64,000 nt of DNA from Cohnella sp. WQ 127256 (GCF_024519285.1 NZ_JAMZCY010000001.1:868001-932000), one strand, 5' to 3'. Counted from the stretch's first letter, positions 46,754 to 56,960 are shown. Notes: a model not told the origin generated them from the letters alone. Made by a program: numbers and translations.

Positions 46754-47653
46754 ATGACAAATCTAAGATTTAGGCGTCAATTTCCTTATCATCTGATGAT
46801 TTTACCTGGATTGTTGTTTATTCTGATCTACAATTATGTACCCATGACTGGGATTGTCATGGCATTCGAAAGATTCGTTCCGTCTAAGGGGATGTACCTG
46901 TCCCCTTGGGTGGGATGGAAAAACTTTGAATTCATGCTCAATATGCCGGGAATTTATCAAGTGATATGGAATACGGTATTCATCGCGTTAATGAAAATTA
47001 TTGCTGGGGTCGTCGTTCCTGTCGTCATTACTTTATTGCTGTATGAGGCCAAGAGTCGCTGGTTTAAGAGCAGCGTTCAGACGATCGTCTACTTCCCGCA
47101 CTTTCTTTCTTGGATTATTCTGGGCGGCATCTTTGTCGATATTTTATCCCCATCTACGGGAATGCTCAATGAATTTCTAGGTTGGTTTGGGATTAAGCCT
47201 ATTTACTTTCTTGGTGATGTAAATTGGTTTCCGTTTACATTGGTTGGAACGGAGACTTGGAAGGAATTCGGTTACGGGACCATCGTTTACTTAGCGGCTC
47301 TAACTGGAATCAATCCCACTTTGTACGAAGCTGCGACAATGGATGGAGCTGGTCGGTTTAAGCAAGCGGTGCATGTCACTTTGCCCGGATTATTGCCTAT
47401 GATCGTGCTAATGACCATTCTTAGCTTGGGCAATGTGTTGAATGCCGGATTCGATCAAGTGTTCAACTTGTATAGTGCGCAGGTTTATCGAAGCGGAGAT
47501 ATTATTGATACGCTCGTATACAGAATAGGAATGGAAGATGCGAATTACGGTGTTGCTACGGCCGTCGGTTTATTCAAGTCAGTCGTTTCGTTCGTGATGA
47601 TCTCTGTTTCGTACGGGTTGGCTTATCGGTTCACGAGCTATCGCATTTTTTAA
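46754..47653 (+). CDS. lplB: ABC transporter permease (LplB-like)
   Basis: 299 residues from the ATG at 46754. Six membrane helices; the EAA loop that docks the ATPase is YEAATMDGAGRFKQAVHVTLPG. FPYHLMILPGLLFILIYNYVPM is the LplB/YteP-type N-terminus. Pairs with the next permease. Confidence 0.88.
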   Translation: MTNLRFRRQFPYHLMILPGLLFILIYNYVPMTGIVMAFERFVPSKGMYLSPWVGWKNFEFMLNMPGIYQVIWNTVFIALMKIIAGVVVPVVITLLLYEAKSRWFKSSVQTIVYFPHFLSWIILGGIFVDILSPSTGMLNEFLGWFGIKPIYFLGDVNWFPFTLVGTETWKEFGYGTIVYLAALTGINPTLYEAATMDGAGRFKQAVHVTLPGLLPMIVLMTILSLGNVLNAGFDQVFNLYSAQVYRSGDIIDTLVYRIGMEDANYGVATAVGLFKSVVSFVMISVSYGLAYRFTSYRIF

Positions 47654-47671
47654 AGCAAAGTAGGTCATGAA

Positions 47672-48556
47672 ATGAGACAACGCAGTTCTACTGGCAGGAA
47701 AACGTTCGTCCTTTTTAACTATTTCATATTAACCGTAATCGCGGCGGCGTGTCTGCTGCCATTAATTAACGTACTAGCGATCTCTTTCAGCTCAAGCTCG
47801 GCCGTCAATTCGGGACTTGTAAAATTGTGGCCGGTCAGCTTTACGTTAAAATCCTATGAGTTCGTTCTGAACAAGCCCGAATTCGTATCTGCATTCATCG
47901 TATCGCTAAAGCGAGTGATTGTAGGAGTGCCGCTTAATATGCTTCTTACGATATTGATCGCGTATCCCTTATCTAAGGAAAAGAGTGAATTTCGCTGGAG
48001 AAATCAGTATGCATGGCTTTTTGTCATCACGATGCTGTTCAGTGGAGGCTTGATTCCTTGGTATATGGCGATCAAGATGACTGGGATCATCGATAGCTTC
48101 TGGGCGTTGATATTACCAGGTGCGGTTCCAGTATTCAATGTTATTCTTATGCTTAATTTTTTCAAATCGTTGCCTAAGGAAATCGAAGAAGCGGCATTAA
48201 TGGATGGCGCCGGAGTGTGGCAATCTCTTTGGAAGATCGTCGTGCCTTTATCGGCACCATCAGTAGCAACATTGACGTTATTCTGCATCGTTACGCAATG
48301 GAATTCATGGTTTGAAGGGCTGATCCTATTAAACAACCCAGACGGATATCCATTGCAGAGCTACCTGCAGACCGTGCTTGTCAATCGCGATATGTCATTG
48401 ATGACTTCAGCGGACGCATTAACGCTCAGATCTGTATCCGATCGGACATCCAAAGCAGCTCAAGCATTCGTCGCTATGCTGCCCGTTCTTCTCGTATATC
48501 CATTCTTGCAACGATACTTCACCCAAGGCATTGTACTAGGCAGTGTCAAAGGCTAA
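47672..48556 (+). CDS. lplC: ABC transporter permease (LplC-like)
   Basis: 294 residues, MalG/LplC type with the EAA loop EEAALMDGAGVWQSLWKIVV and terminal motif FLQRYFTQGIVLGSVKG characteristic of this subfamily. 18 bases after the first permease; forms the heterodimeric channel with it. Confidence 0.9.
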   Translation: MRQRSSTGRKTFVLFNYFILTVIAAACLLPLINVLAISFSSSSAVNSGLVKLWPVSFTLKSYEFVLNKPEFVSAFIVSLKRVIVGVPLNMLLTILIAYPLSKEKSEFRWRNQYAWLFVITMLFSGGLIPWYMAIKMTGIIDSFWALILPGAVPVFNVILMLNFFKSLPKEIEEAALMDGAGVWQSLWKIVVPLSAPSVATLTLFCIVTQWNSWFEGLILLNNPDGYPLQSYLQTVLVNRDMSLMTSADALTLRSVSDRTSKAAQAFVAMLPVLLVYPFLQRYFTQGIVLGSVKG

Positions 48557-48571
48557 TACTCGGAGGGACTT

Positions 48572-49870
48572 ATGGCGGTTAAAATTGTTTTTATCGGTTC
48601 GGGCAGCATTATTTTCGTAAAAAATCTCATTGGTGATTGCTTAATGACGCCTGCTCTGCAGGATGCTCACATTGCCTTGTTAGATATTGATCATGAGAAG
48701 CTGAAGTTATCTGAGAAGATGTTAAACCAGTTAAACGATAATATTAATCTGGGCAGAGCAACGATTAAAGCTTATACAGACCAGCGTGAGGCGCTTCGCG
48801 GCGCGGATTTCGTTATCAACGCTATTCAAGTTGGTGGTTATGAAGCTGTCATACCCGATTTCGAAATTCCGATGAAATACGGCTTAAAGCAAACTTATGC
48901 CGATACGTTAGGTGTCGGAGGCCTATTTAGAGGGCTGAGAACAATACCGGTAATGTTGAGTATCGCAAGAGATATGGAAGAGGTTTGCCCGAATGCATTA
49001 ATGTTGAATTATACAAATCCAATGGCTATCGTCACGGGAGCGATTCATCAAGCGACTAGCATTCAAGCCATAGGTTTATGCCATAGTGTACAAATATGTG
49101 TGAGGGATTTACTTCATGGGTTAGGCATGGACGATGCTAATGTAAAGTCAAAGATTGCGGGAATCAATCATCAAGCTTGGTTGCTGGAAGTTCATCGTGA
49201 TGGCGTGGATCTGTATCCCGAGATTAAGCGGAGAGCTGCGGAGCGTAACGTTGAGCATGATGATCGGGTTCGTTACGAGATTATGAATCGTTTTGGCTAT
49301 TATGTGACTGAATCCACTCAGCACTCTTCTGAATACATGCCGTATTTCATCAAAAGAAACTACCCAGAGCTACTGCCAAGATTCGGAATCTTGACTGAAA
49401 TGTATAAGGATTGGGGCAAGTCTCAGCAGCAATACTGGAACCAAACGAAAGCGGAAATGATCGATAATGCGGACCTTTCGCATGAACGAACTCATGAATA
49501 TGCATCCTTTATTATGGAAGCTATAGTAACGGATCGGGCAATTAAAATTGGTGGAAACGTGATGAATTCCGGTTTAATTACGAATGTATCCGCCAATGCA
49601 TGTGTAGAAGTGCCTTGCTTGGTTGACGGAAGCGGAATAACGCCATGTTATATCGGAGATTTGCCAACGGTTTGTGCGGGGTTGAATTCCACTAACATTC
49701 ACATGCAGCTGTTGACTATTGAAGCCGCATTATATGGAAGGAAAGAGAGTATATATCATGCAGCGATGCTCGATCCACATACGTCAGCAGAGCTTTCCCT
49801 CGATGATATCGTGGCGATGTGTGACGAGCTGATTGAGGTCAATCGGAATTATTTAACTTTTCTATCTTAA
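48572..49870 (+). CDS. Family 4 glycoside hydrolase (alpha-galactosidase/alpha-galacturonidase-like, LplD-like)
   Basis: 432 residues. GH4 enzymes use NAD+ and Mn2+: the nucleotide-binding start is KIVFIGSGSIIFVKNLI, the metal ligands are in GLCHSVQICV (Cys and His) and later NHQAW. MLNYTNPMAIVT and YADTLGVGGLFRGLRTIP are family features. Fourth gene of an lplABCD-like cluster, where B. subtilis LplD is a GH4 alpha-galacturonidase; the true substrate is not settled by sequence. A terminator follows. Confidence 0.9.
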   Translation: MAVKIVFIGSGSIIFVKNLIGDCLMTPALQDAHIALLDIDHEKLKLSEKMLNQLNDNINLGRATIKAYTDQREALRGADFVINAIQVGGYEAVIPDFEIPMKYGLKQTYADTLGVGGLFRGLRTIPVMLSIARDMEEVCPNALMLNYTNPMAIVTGAIHQATSIQAIGLCHSVQICVRDLLHGLGMDDANVKSKIAGINHQAWLLEVHRDGVDLYPEIKRRAAERNVEHDDRVRYEIMNRFGYYVTESTQHSSEYMPYFIKRNYPELLPRFGILTEMYKDWGKSQQQYWNQTKAEMIDNADLSHERTHEYASFIMEAIVTDRAIKIGGNVMNSGLITNVSANACVEVPCLVDGSGITPCYIGDLPTVCAGLNSTNIHMQLLTIEAALYGRKESIYHAAMLDPHTSAELSLDDIVAMCDELIEVNRNYLTFLS

Positions 49871-49899
49871 GATGTAGGTGAATAAGGCTGTAAAGCTGG

Positions 49900-49928
49900 A
49901 CCGACGCGTATTTCGCGTCGGTTTCTTT
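49900..49928 (+). terminator. Intrinsic terminator after the GH4 gene
   Basis: ACCGACGCG / CGCGTCGGT stem with a short loop followed by TTCTTTA. Confidence 0.85.
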
Positions 49929-49990
49929 AGGATTTCTTAAGGTTTTCGTAAATATCTGATGAAGAATTTAAACAAAAAATATGATAGCAT

Positions 49991-50016
49991 TGAACCTAGT
50001 GTCTTTTTGAATCGTC
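49991..50016 (+). promoter_or_regulatory. ECF-type promoter, probable autoregulation of the sigma gene
   Basis: TGAACC (49991-49996), 16-bp spacer, CGTC (50013-50016). This is close to the SigW/SigM-class consensus TGAAAC-N16-CGTC, and lies about 25 bases before an ECF sigma gene. Confidence 0.7.
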
Positions 50017-50038
50017 TAACGGAATAGAGGTGGCAAGA

Positions 50039-50593
50039 TTGGATTCCCAACGTAATTTCGATTTCCTTAAATATATGATTGAGAGCGACGACAACAAGGG
50101 TTTGCTTAATGAATTAATGACTGCCTACGGTAAGGATGTATGGAATTATGCCTATAGTATAACTCGCAAGTGGGATTTGGCTGATGACATCGTGCAGGAG
50201 GTATTTATCAAAGTATTTAAGAATATGCACGCTTTTCGTAGAGACGCCTCCGTCAAAACCTGGTTACTTACGATAACGCGCAACACGGCGATTGATTACC
50301 AGAGATCTGCTTTTTTCCGCAAGGTAACCTTATCCAATACTGTTGAAGATTATGGTGAGCGTCATTCTACCGAACAGGATGTCGTAGAGTCTATGGTCGT
50401 TAACGATATTTGGAAAATGGTGCTTGAATTACCGAAGAAATATAGAGAAGTGATTATCCTCTATGCTCATCATCAGCTTTCGTTGAAGGAAATCGCCCAA
50501 ATACTCGATGTGACGGAAGGTACGGTTAAATCAAGAATGTTCCATGCACGCAAAAAATTGTCTAAGTTAAAGGAGGGAACCGCTTATGGATGA
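50039..50593 (+). CDS. ECF-type RNA polymerase sigma factor
   Basis: 184 residues from the TTG at 50039, chosen because AGAGG ends eight bases upstream; the GTG at 50030 lies inside that site. Region 2: WDLADDIVQEVFIKVFKNMHAFR, VKTWLLTITRNTAIDYQR; region 4: LPKKYREVIILYAHHQLSLKEIAQILDVTEGTVKSRMFHARKKL. Overlaps the next, membrane-anchored protein by eight bases. Confidence 0.9.
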   Translation: MDSQRNFDFLKYMIESDDNKGLLNELMTAYGKDVWNYAYSITRKWDLADDIVQEVFIKVFKNMHAFRRDASVKTWLLTITRNTAIDYQRSAFFRKVTLSNTVEDYGERHSTEQDVVESMVVNDIWKMVLELPKKYREVIILYAHHQLSLKEIAQILDVTEGTVKSRMFHARKKLSKLKEGTAYG

Positions 50594-51800
50594 CAAGGAT
50601 TTATTCGAACAACTTGCGCGCGGGCCTCTGAAACACAATGGATTTGATGATAATTTACGTAGAAAAATAAACGATCAGTTAGATAGCCCACATAGAAGCT
50701 TACGACGACCTTGGTTCGTTCGATGGGGTGCAATCAGTGCATCGTTCCTACTCATCGTAGCAGTCGTAGTTGCAATATGGAGCTGGGAGAGCTTTAGTCC
50801 CGAGGAATCAGACAAGTTATCGATCCCTTCAGAGCAAGCTTCAACAAGTGCCCAAGCATCCGAAGAGCTTAAGATCAACCCGATCCCGCATTCTGCTGTC
50901 CTGATTGGATTAAGGGCTGATAGTACTCAAGATGGCGTCTCAAGCAGTAGCTACCGGACAATAATGGTCGCTCCACAGAATGAGGAAATTACGATCATTG
51001 GTGAAGGCGAAGGGATTTGGATGCCTGTAAATACTAATTTCTGGCGTGTAGATGCCGTTCCGGATGCTTTAGGTCAAGGGAATCAGACGATCATGGCAAC
51101 TCGTGCGGATAAGAAGCAAGTGCAGCTGGAGCAACCAGTTGAGAAGAATGATACGTCAATGAAGCAAACAGAGCAGCTTCTATATGCCGGCAACCAATTT
51201 GTATCCATATTACAAACGACGAAAATGAACGTGAAAGGTCAAGAGATTGAACAAAGTCAGTTATGGGTGAATGAGGTTAAGGATCTAGGTCCTGCGGAGA
51301 GATTAAAAGATGCAGATTTGTTGGCAACGACGAATTTCTCCCTTTCCGAAGCGCTTACAGATAGCAATACGCTAACAGATGTCGACCAATGGGCTATCGC
51401 TCGGGAAAATCGCAAATGGGTAGCCAAGCAACCGGTCAAACTAGCAAGTGTCACGAATGTGTCGGAAATACAAGATTTGCCTACGATTTCTGTGGAGCTT
51501 ACGAAAAACATAGTGAAAGACGAGGAGTTGGCTCTCTCGTGGAAAGAGGTTAAAAGCCTAGAGTCGAACGCGGTCGATGCCTATACTTCGCAAGATGAAG
51601 ATATCGTTGCCATCGTCACGGACAGTAACATTACGCTATATCCTTACAGATTAGAGGATGCGGAAAGCAAGAAGTTACCCATTCAACTCGCGCCTAACGA
51701 ATCTGTTGTGATGGTTCAATGGGCAACCCAAGCAAACTATGTCGATAGCTGGGTCAAACTGTTTAGTAAATGGTTCGCTAATTCGGCAAATGAATCTTGA
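50586..51800 (+). CDS. Putative membrane anti-sigma factor
   Basis: 404 residues. A short cytoplasmic part (residues 1-45), a single transmembrane helix (WGAISASFLLIVAVVVAIWSW) and a long extracellular domain without known motif. Coupling to the ECF sigma gene and this topology suggest a membrane anti-sigma factor; it lacks the Cys/His zinc motif seen in the protein at 15300, so the assignment is contextual. Confidence 0.7.
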   Translation: MDDKDLFEQLARGPLKHNGFDDNLRRKINDQLDSPHRSLRRPWFVRWGAISASFLLIVAVVVAIWSWESFSPEESDKLSIPSEQASTSAQASEELKINPIPHSAVLIGLRADSTQDGVSSSSYRTIMVAPQNEEITIIGEGEGIWMPVNTNFWRVDAVPDALGQGNQTIMATRADKKQVQLEQPVEKNDTSMKQTEQLLYAGNQFVSILQTTKMNVKGQEIEQSQLWVNEVKDLGPAERLKDADLLATTNFSLSEALTDSNTLTDVDQWAIARENRKWVAKQPVKLASVTNVSEIQDLPTISVELTKNIVKDEELALSWKEVKSLESNAVDAYTSQDEDIVAIVTDSNITLYPYRLEDAESKKLPIQLAPNESVVMVQWATQANYVDSWVKLFSKWFANSANES

Positions 51801-51926
51801 TTATGATAAGATGAGTGTATCTCTTTTTACTGTGAGTGTGACAAATCGCACCGCAGAGAGGGATACAATCATCTTATTATTTATATACGGCTCTGACCGT
51901 CTTACATGCTTGGAGGGATTGCATAA

Positions 51927-52799
51927 ATGTTCAAAACTGTAGGTGTTATAGGCGCGGGTACAATGGGACAAAGTATAGCTGAGATGCTTGCTGTTAAGGG
52001 ATTAGACGTTCATATGGTGGAGAAAACACCTGAAAGATTGCAGCATGCAAGGGAAATGATCGAGCAAAGTCTTGATCGCCAAATGGAACGTTGGGCAATT
52101 ACTGCCGCTGAGAAAAAATTAACGTTAAATCGAATACATATGGAAACATCGCTGCAATATTTTACGGATTGTGAGCTTATTATTGAGGCGATAACCGAGG
52201 ATATGGAAAGCAAAAAAGAAGTGATCAGGGAATTAGACGGCATTGTGTCGAGTAATGCGGTTGTCGCCAGCAACACTTCAACTCTAAGCTTAACTGAGCT
52301 TGCTGGAGCGAGTCAGCATCCTGACCGTGTCATTGGTATGCATTTTGTATATCCGGCTCTAAGAATCGATGTTGTGGAGATTATCCGGGGCTTACAAACC
52401 TCGGACGAAACCTTCAATCGCACGAAATCATTTATTGATCATGTTCTATTCAAAAAAGGGGTAATGGTATTCGAATCCCCTGGCTTTGTAACAACAAGAC
52501 TCATTTGCTTACTCATCAACGAAGCCCTTCATATATTGGAGGAAGGAGTAGCCTCCCCTCAAGATATCGATACTGCGATGAGGATGGGGTATCAATTCGA
52601 GCATGGACCTCTTGAGATGGCTGATCGGTTTGGTTTAGATGCCGTACTTGCCGCACTTGAAAGAATGTTCCGTGAATATGGCGAATTGAAGTACAGACCT
52701 TCCTTTTTACTGAAGAAAAAAGTACGTGCAGGCCATTTAGGAATTAAGAGTGGTATAGGTTTCTTTAAGTACGACAAGGATGGTGAACGCCTGATATGA
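51927..52799 (+). CDS. 3-hydroxyacyl-CoA (3-hydroxybutyryl-CoA) dehydrogenase family protein
   Basis: 290 residues. VGVIGAGTMGQSIAEML is the NAD-binding start; SNTSTLSLTELA, IGMHFVYPALRIDVVEII (family HFFNP-like, here HFVYP) and GFVTTRLICLLINEALHILEEG follow, then MADRFGLDAVL. The altered HFVYPAL stretch, where relatives read HFFNPVP, suggests a divergent substrate range. GGAGGG precedes the ATG. The stop overlaps ackA by four bases, linking acyl-CoA metabolism to acetate kinase. Confidence 0.85.
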   Translation: MFKTVGVIGAGTMGQSIAEMLAVKGLDVHMVEKTPERLQHAREMIEQSLDRQMERWAITAAEKKLTLNRIHMETSLQYFTDCELIIEAITEDMESKKEVIRELDGIVSSNAVVASNTSTLSLTELAGASQHPDRVIGMHFVYPALRIDVVEIIRGLQTSDETFNRTKSFIDHVLFKKGVMVFESPGFVTTRLICLLINEALHILEEGVASPQDIDTAMRMGYQFEHGPLEMADRFGLDAVLAALERMFREYGELKYRPSFLLKKKVRAGHLGIKSGIGFFKYDKDGERLI

Positions 52800-54022
52800 A
52801 TATACTCATAATTAATGCGGGGAGCTCCTCGCTTAAATATCAGCTGTATAATATGCAGACAGAAGAAGTGTTAGCCAAAGGTCGGGTAGAACGAATTGGG
52901 ATGGATTCCTCGATTCTTACCCATGAAGTCGACGGTACGCCGGAAGTACGTGAAGTCAGTGAAATTCTTGATCATACGACGGCAATCAAGAAAGTATTGG
53001 ACATGTTAGTATCGCGTAAATTTGGTGTATTACGAAATATTGAAGAGATTGAAGCAGTTGGTCATCGGGTCGTGCATGGTGGCGAATCCTTCAGCAAGTC
53101 TGTGTTGGTTGATCAAGGTGTCAAGCTGGAAATCCGTAAGTTATTTGACCTTGCTCCGTTGCACAATCCTGCACACATGATGGGGATTACGGCGGTTGAA
53201 GCGAACCTTCCGGAAGTTCCGCAAGCCGTCGTATTTGATACAGCCTTCCATCAGACTATGCCGCCAAATTCCTATTTATATGCGATTCCAACAGTGCTGT
53301 ATCGGAAGCACAAAATCCGTCGCTATGGTTTTCACGGCACCTCTCACGATTATGTGAGCAAACGCTCGGCAGAATATTTAGGCTTACCGTTAGACAATTT
53401 GAAGCTGATTACTTGTCATATTGGTAATGGAGCAAGCTGTACAGCGATTCTAAATGGTAAATCGTTTGATACGAGCATGGGGATGACTCCTCTTGAAGGG
53501 CTTATGATGGGAACACGGAGCGGGGACTTGGATCCAGCGATCGTTCCTTATACGATTAACAAAGAGGATTTGACGCTAAACGAAGTTAATTCCATGCTGA
53601 ATAAGCATAGTGGATTGCTCGCCATTTCTGGGATTAGTAGCGATATGCGCGAAGTCATAGAAGCGATGAACGATGGCAACGAGAAGGCGAAGCTTGCTTT
53701 CGAAATGTACACTTATCGCATTCGGAAATACATTGGCGCTTATATTGCAGCAATGGATGGCGTTGATGCGATTGTCTTTACAGCGGGTGTTGGAGAAAAT
53801 TCGGATGTATTGCGTAAGGAAGTATGTAAGGGACTGACGTTCTTCGGCGTACAATTGGATGAGAAGAGAAATGCAGTACGATCATCTGAAGCACGGCGGA
53901 TTACGACGGATGATTCAAAGGTAAGTGTATTGGTCGTACCTACTAACGAAGAGCTGTTAATCGCAAGAGATACTTATCGGCTTGTTCTTGAGAAACAGGC
54001 TGCGGACTCCAGCTTGCTATAA
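52796..54022 (+). CDS. ackA: Acetate kinase
   Basis: Interconverts acetyl phosphate/ADP and acetate/ATP. 408 residues: ILIINAGSSSLKYQLYN at the start, FDTAFHQTMPPNSYLYAIP, GFHGTSHDYVSKR, HIGNGAS and FTAGVGENS are family motifs. No pta is adjacent. Coupled to the dehydrogenase by ATGA overlap. Confidence 0.96.
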   Translation: MNILIINAGSSSLKYQLYNMQTEEVLAKGRVERIGMDSSILTHEVDGTPEVREVSEILDHTTAIKKVLDMLVSRKFGVLRNIEEIEAVGHRVVHGGESFSKSVLVDQGVKLEIRKLFDLAPLHNPAHMMGITAVEANLPEVPQAVVFDTAFHQTMPPNSYLYAIPTVLYRKHKIRRYGFHGTSHDYVSKRSAEYLGLPLDNLKLITCHIGNGASCTAILNGKSFDTSMGMTPLEGLMMGTRSGDLDPAIVPYTINKEDLTLNEVNSMLNKHSGLLAISGISSDMREVIEAMNDGNEKAKLAFEMYTYRIRKYIGAYIAAMDGVDAIVFTAGVGENSDVLRKEVCKGLTFFGVQLDEKRNAVRSSEARRITTDDSKVSVLVVPTNEELLIARDTYRLVLEKQAADSSLL

Positions 54023-54031
54023 GAGAGGGGT

Positions 54032-55339
54032 ATGTTGGGTATGGCAATGAGTAAGGTAGATTTGGCTACAATCGGGAATTATGTCGGTCAATCGGTCACC
54101 TTCGGAGGCTGGCTCAATCGTAAGCGCTCAAGTGGGAAAATTCAGTTTCTGCAAATTAGAGACGGAATGGGGTATATCCAAGGCGTGCTTGTCAAGGCGG
54201 AGGTGGATGAATCCGTCTGGGAAAGTGCAAGCCAACTCACTCAAGAGAGCTCCTTCTATGTGACAGGTATCGTGCGTGAGGATACTCGTAGCGCGTCCGG
54301 GTTCGAGTTAGCCGTTACGGGTATCGAAATTATCCAAATCGTCAAGGATTATCCGATCACCCCGAAGGAGCATGGCGTTGACTTTCTAATGGATCATCGC
54401 CATCTGTGGCTTCGAGCTCCTCGGCAGCGTGCAATCCTACGCATTCGGGCGGAAATAATATCTGCTATTCAGGGCTTTTTCGATGAACGAAACTTTACGC
54501 TTGTCGATCCACCGGTATTAACGCCATCCTCGTGTGAGGGAACAACGAACTTGTTCCATACCAAATATTTTGATGAGGATGCGTATCTGACACAGAGTGG
54601 TCAGCTTTATATGGAAGCGGCCGCAATGGCGCTCGGTAAAGTCTATTCCTTCGGGCCTACGTTTCGGGCGGAGAAATCCAAAACCCGTCGTCACTTAATC
54701 GAATTCTGGATGATCGAGCCGGAGATGGCTTTCGTTGATCATGAGGAGAACCTGAATGTTCAGGAGCAGTTTATTGCCCATATCGTTGGTCAGGTGCTGA
54801 GTAATTGCAAAGCTGAGCTGACGGTGCTGGAGCGCGATATATCCGCATTGGAGAGCGTGATGCCACCCTTCCCACGTATCACTTACGATAAGGCGCTCGA
54901 CTTGCTGAAGGAGATCGGGATGGAGCTACCGTGGGGCGAAGATTTTGGTGCGCCGCATGAAACAGCGATTGCCGAGAAATTCGACCGTCCTGTATTCATC
55001 ACTCACTACCCAGCGAGCTTTAAGGCTTTCTATATGAAGCCTGATCCGAATCGTCCAGAGGTCGTTCTGTGTGCGGACATGATTGCTCCTGAAGGCTATG
55101 GGGAGATCATTGGGGGATCACAAAGGATCGATGATCCAGAATTACTGGAGCAGCGTTTCGCGGAGCACGAGCTATCCGAGGAAGCCTATGGCTGGTATAT
55201 GGACTTACGTAGATATGGTACAGTGCCGCATTCTGGTTTTGGCTTAGGTTTGGAGCGGGCTGTTGCATGGATTTGCGGGTTAGATCATGTACGTGAGACA
55301 ATTGCGTTTCCGCGTACACTATATCGATTATATCCGTAG
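54032..55339 (+). CDS. asnS: Asparaginyl-tRNA synthetase
   Basis: Class IIb synthetase: OB-fold anticodon-binding domain ([27 protein letters not shown]), motif 2 [23 protein letters not shown] in two visible parts ([11 protein letters not shown] and EFWMIEPE), and motif 3 [12 protein letters not shown]. 435 residues. Starts at 54032, 54041 and 54047 are all in frame behind one GAGAGGGG site; the first is close to the site. Located before dnaD as in B. subtilis. Confidence 0.94.
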   Translation: MLGMAMSKVDLATIGNYVGQSVTFGGWLNRKRSSGKIQFLQIRDGMGYIQGVLVKAEVDESVWESASQLTQESSFYVTGIVREDTRSASGFELAVTGIEIIQIVKDYPITPKEHGVDFLMDHRHLWLRAPRQRAILRIRAEIISAIQGFFDERNFTLVDPPVLTPSSCEGTTNLFHTKYFDEDAYLTQSGQLYMEAAAMALGKVYSFGPTFRAEKSKTRRHLIEFWMIEPEMAFVDHEENLNVQEQFIAHIVGQVLSNCKAELTVLERDISALESVMPPFPRITYDKALDLLKEIGMELPWGEDFGAPHETAIAEKFDRPVFITHYPASFKAFYMKPDPNRPEVVLCADMIAPEGYGEIIGGSQRIDDPELLEQRFAEHELSEEAYGWYMDLRRYGTVPHSGFGLGLERAVAWICGLDHVRETIAFPRTLYRLYP

Positions 55340-55393
55340 AGTTAGTGTTAATTGGATTATTTATTGGGGAAAGAAAGCAGGTGAATTCAAGGA

Positions 55394-56104
55394 ATGAATG
55401 ATCGTAATTCACTGGCTAGAGGAATGGCGGAGGCGTTCATGGATGGCTCCGTCAGTATTCCTTACGCATTACTTCGAACTTATCGAGCACTCAAGCTTAA
55501 CGATACAGAGGGAATGCTGTTGCTTCATCTTATTGCTTATCGCCAGCTGGAGCAGAATGAATTTCCAACGATCGAGCAGCTTCAGGAGAGACTTGGATGT
55601 TCACCAGTGATAGTGGGGCAAACTCTACAGAAGCTGTTGAAGCTTAGCTTTATTACCATTGATGAAGTGTTCGATCCTCAGACGGGTGTACAGTCTGAGA
55701 AATACAATTTATCCGGTCTGTTTCAGAAGATTGGGGAATTGCTCGCCGCAGGTGAGCTGCCAACTCGAAGCGGTAACACACAAGACGATGATCAACAGTA
55801 CTCTCCCGAGCCTCCACGAATTGCTCCGGTGTTGAATGCTGCAGGCACTCATAATTTGTTTATTCTGTTCGAACAGGAATTTGGTCGTCCGCTAACGCCA
55901 ATGGAATATGAGACGATTAACGGTTGGTTGGATCAAGATCAATATGCCGAGGAGCTCATCCGATTCGCGCTTAAGGAATCCGTGTTTGCTGGTAAGCTTC
56001 ATTTCCGTTACATTGACCGTATTCTTTTAGAGTGGAGCCGCAATCGCGTAACTAACGTCGAGGAAGCCCGCCAACATGCACAGAAATTCCGCGCCGGTCG
56101 ATAG
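55394..56104 (+). CDS. dnaD: DnaD-family replication initiation protein
   Basis: 236 residues: N-terminal winged-helix domain (ALKLNDTEGMLLLHLIAYRQ; TIEQLQERLGCSPVIVGQTLQKLLKL) and C-terminal DnaD domain (FEQEFGRPLTPMEYETINGWLDQD, then KLHFRYIDRILLEW, a YxxxIL-type DNA-binding end). Helps load the replicative helicase. The nth gene that follows dnaD in B. subtilis is absent. Confidence 0.92.
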   Translation: MNDRNSLARGMAEAFMDGSVSIPYALLRTYRALKLNDTEGMLLLHLIAYRQLEQNEFPTIEQLQERLGCSPVIVGQTLQKLLKLSFITIDEVFDPQTGVQSEKYNLSGLFQKIGELLAAGELPTRSGNTQDDDQQYSPEPPRIAPVLNAAGTHNLFILFEQEFGRPLTPMEYETINGWLDQDQYAEELIRFALKESVFAGKLHFRYIDRILLEWSRNRVTNVEEARQHAQKFRAGR

Positions 56105-56128
56105 ATCCGGTCCAATGTAGGTGAGTTC

Positions 56129-56587
56129 ATGAGCCTTAACATCAAACCGCTACTTAACCCTTTAGAGGCTCCATACGAACTCTTATTGCTAGCGGATCCT
56201 TCCAGAAGATTGGTTGAGGAATACATCAAAAGAGGCGATTGTTTTGTTGCTTATAGCGGGGATGAACCCGTAGGTGAATTTGTTCTAATCCGTACACACC
56301 CTCAAACCGTCGAGATTGTGAACATCGCAGTGAAGGAACACTATCAAGGACAAGGTATTGGACAGACACTAATTGCAAGAGCAATTGAAGAAGCGAAGAG
56401 GATGGATGCGAGAACGCTTGAGATTGGCACAGGGAATTCAAGCTTTATGCAGCTCAAGCTATACCAGAAATGCGGCTTTAGGATATTTGCAGTAGATATT
56501 GATTTTTTCATTCGGAATTATGAGGCAGAGATATTTGAGGACGGTATCCAGGTTAAGGATATGATCCGGCTTAGAATGGATTTGTGA
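56129..56587 (+). CDS. GNAT-family N-acetyltransferase
   Basis: 152 residues with the acetyl-CoA-binding motif A seen as VNIAVKEHYQGQGIGQTLIARAIEEAK (QGQGIG loop), and TLEIGTGNSSFMQLKLYQKCGFRIF. The YQKCGF end is typical of small-molecule acetyltransferases. Last backbone gene before the cassette region. Substrate unknown. Confidence 0.88.
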   Translation: MSLNIKPLLNPLEAPYELLLLADPSRRLVEEYIKRGDCFVAYSGDEPVGEFVLIRTHPQTVEIVNIAVKEHYQGQGIGQTLIARAIEEAKRMDARTLEIGTGNSSFMQLKLYQKCGFRIFAVDIDFFIRNYEAEIFEDGIQVKDMIRLRMDL

Positions 56588-56637
56588 GTTGTAAGCTGGG
56601 GTGTTTAGGAGATTAATGAGACTAGGTAAAAATATGA

Positions 56638-56674
56638 GGATTTTCCATCTGAGTGATGGGGAGTCTCTTTTTTG
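56638..56674 (+). terminator. Intrinsic terminator before the cassette region
   Basis: GATTTTCCATC-tgagt-GATGGGGAGTC (with G-T pairs) followed by TCTTTTTT. Confidence 0.75.
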
Positions 56675-56899
56675 TTTTCCATATTCTAGGATTTGTTGAT
56701 AGAATGAGAGGGTGGTGGATAGGGGTGGAATTTATGCTGGGGAAAGATATTGATTATTGCTCATCCTTATAAGTAGCAACTGGTCATTATTAGATCATTT
56801 ATTCGTGGTGTAGTTCAGTAATTCTGTATTGAATCTAGTATTTTTGAACTACACAAACATCACATTAGTACTGGTATTTGTGAAGTTCGCAGAAGAGAA
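56675..56899. other. Non-coding leader of the cassette array with an inverted repeat
   Basis: No credible gene. Holds a perfect 10-bp inverted repeat GTGTAGTTCA (56808-56817) / TGAACTACAC (56845-56854). The first GTT core begins at 56900. I found no clear sigma-A promoter; this is where an attI-like site or array promoter would be expected. Confidence 0.5.
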
Positions 56900-56960
56900 G
56901 TTATATGAAACCGGCGAAGAGCTATACAAACCAAACAATTTAACTAAAAGGATGATGAGT

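Noticed and set aside
56829..56960. N-terminal extension of cassette gene 0
   Set aside because: It crosses the first cassette core and lacks a ribosome binding site; the ATG at 56961 has one.
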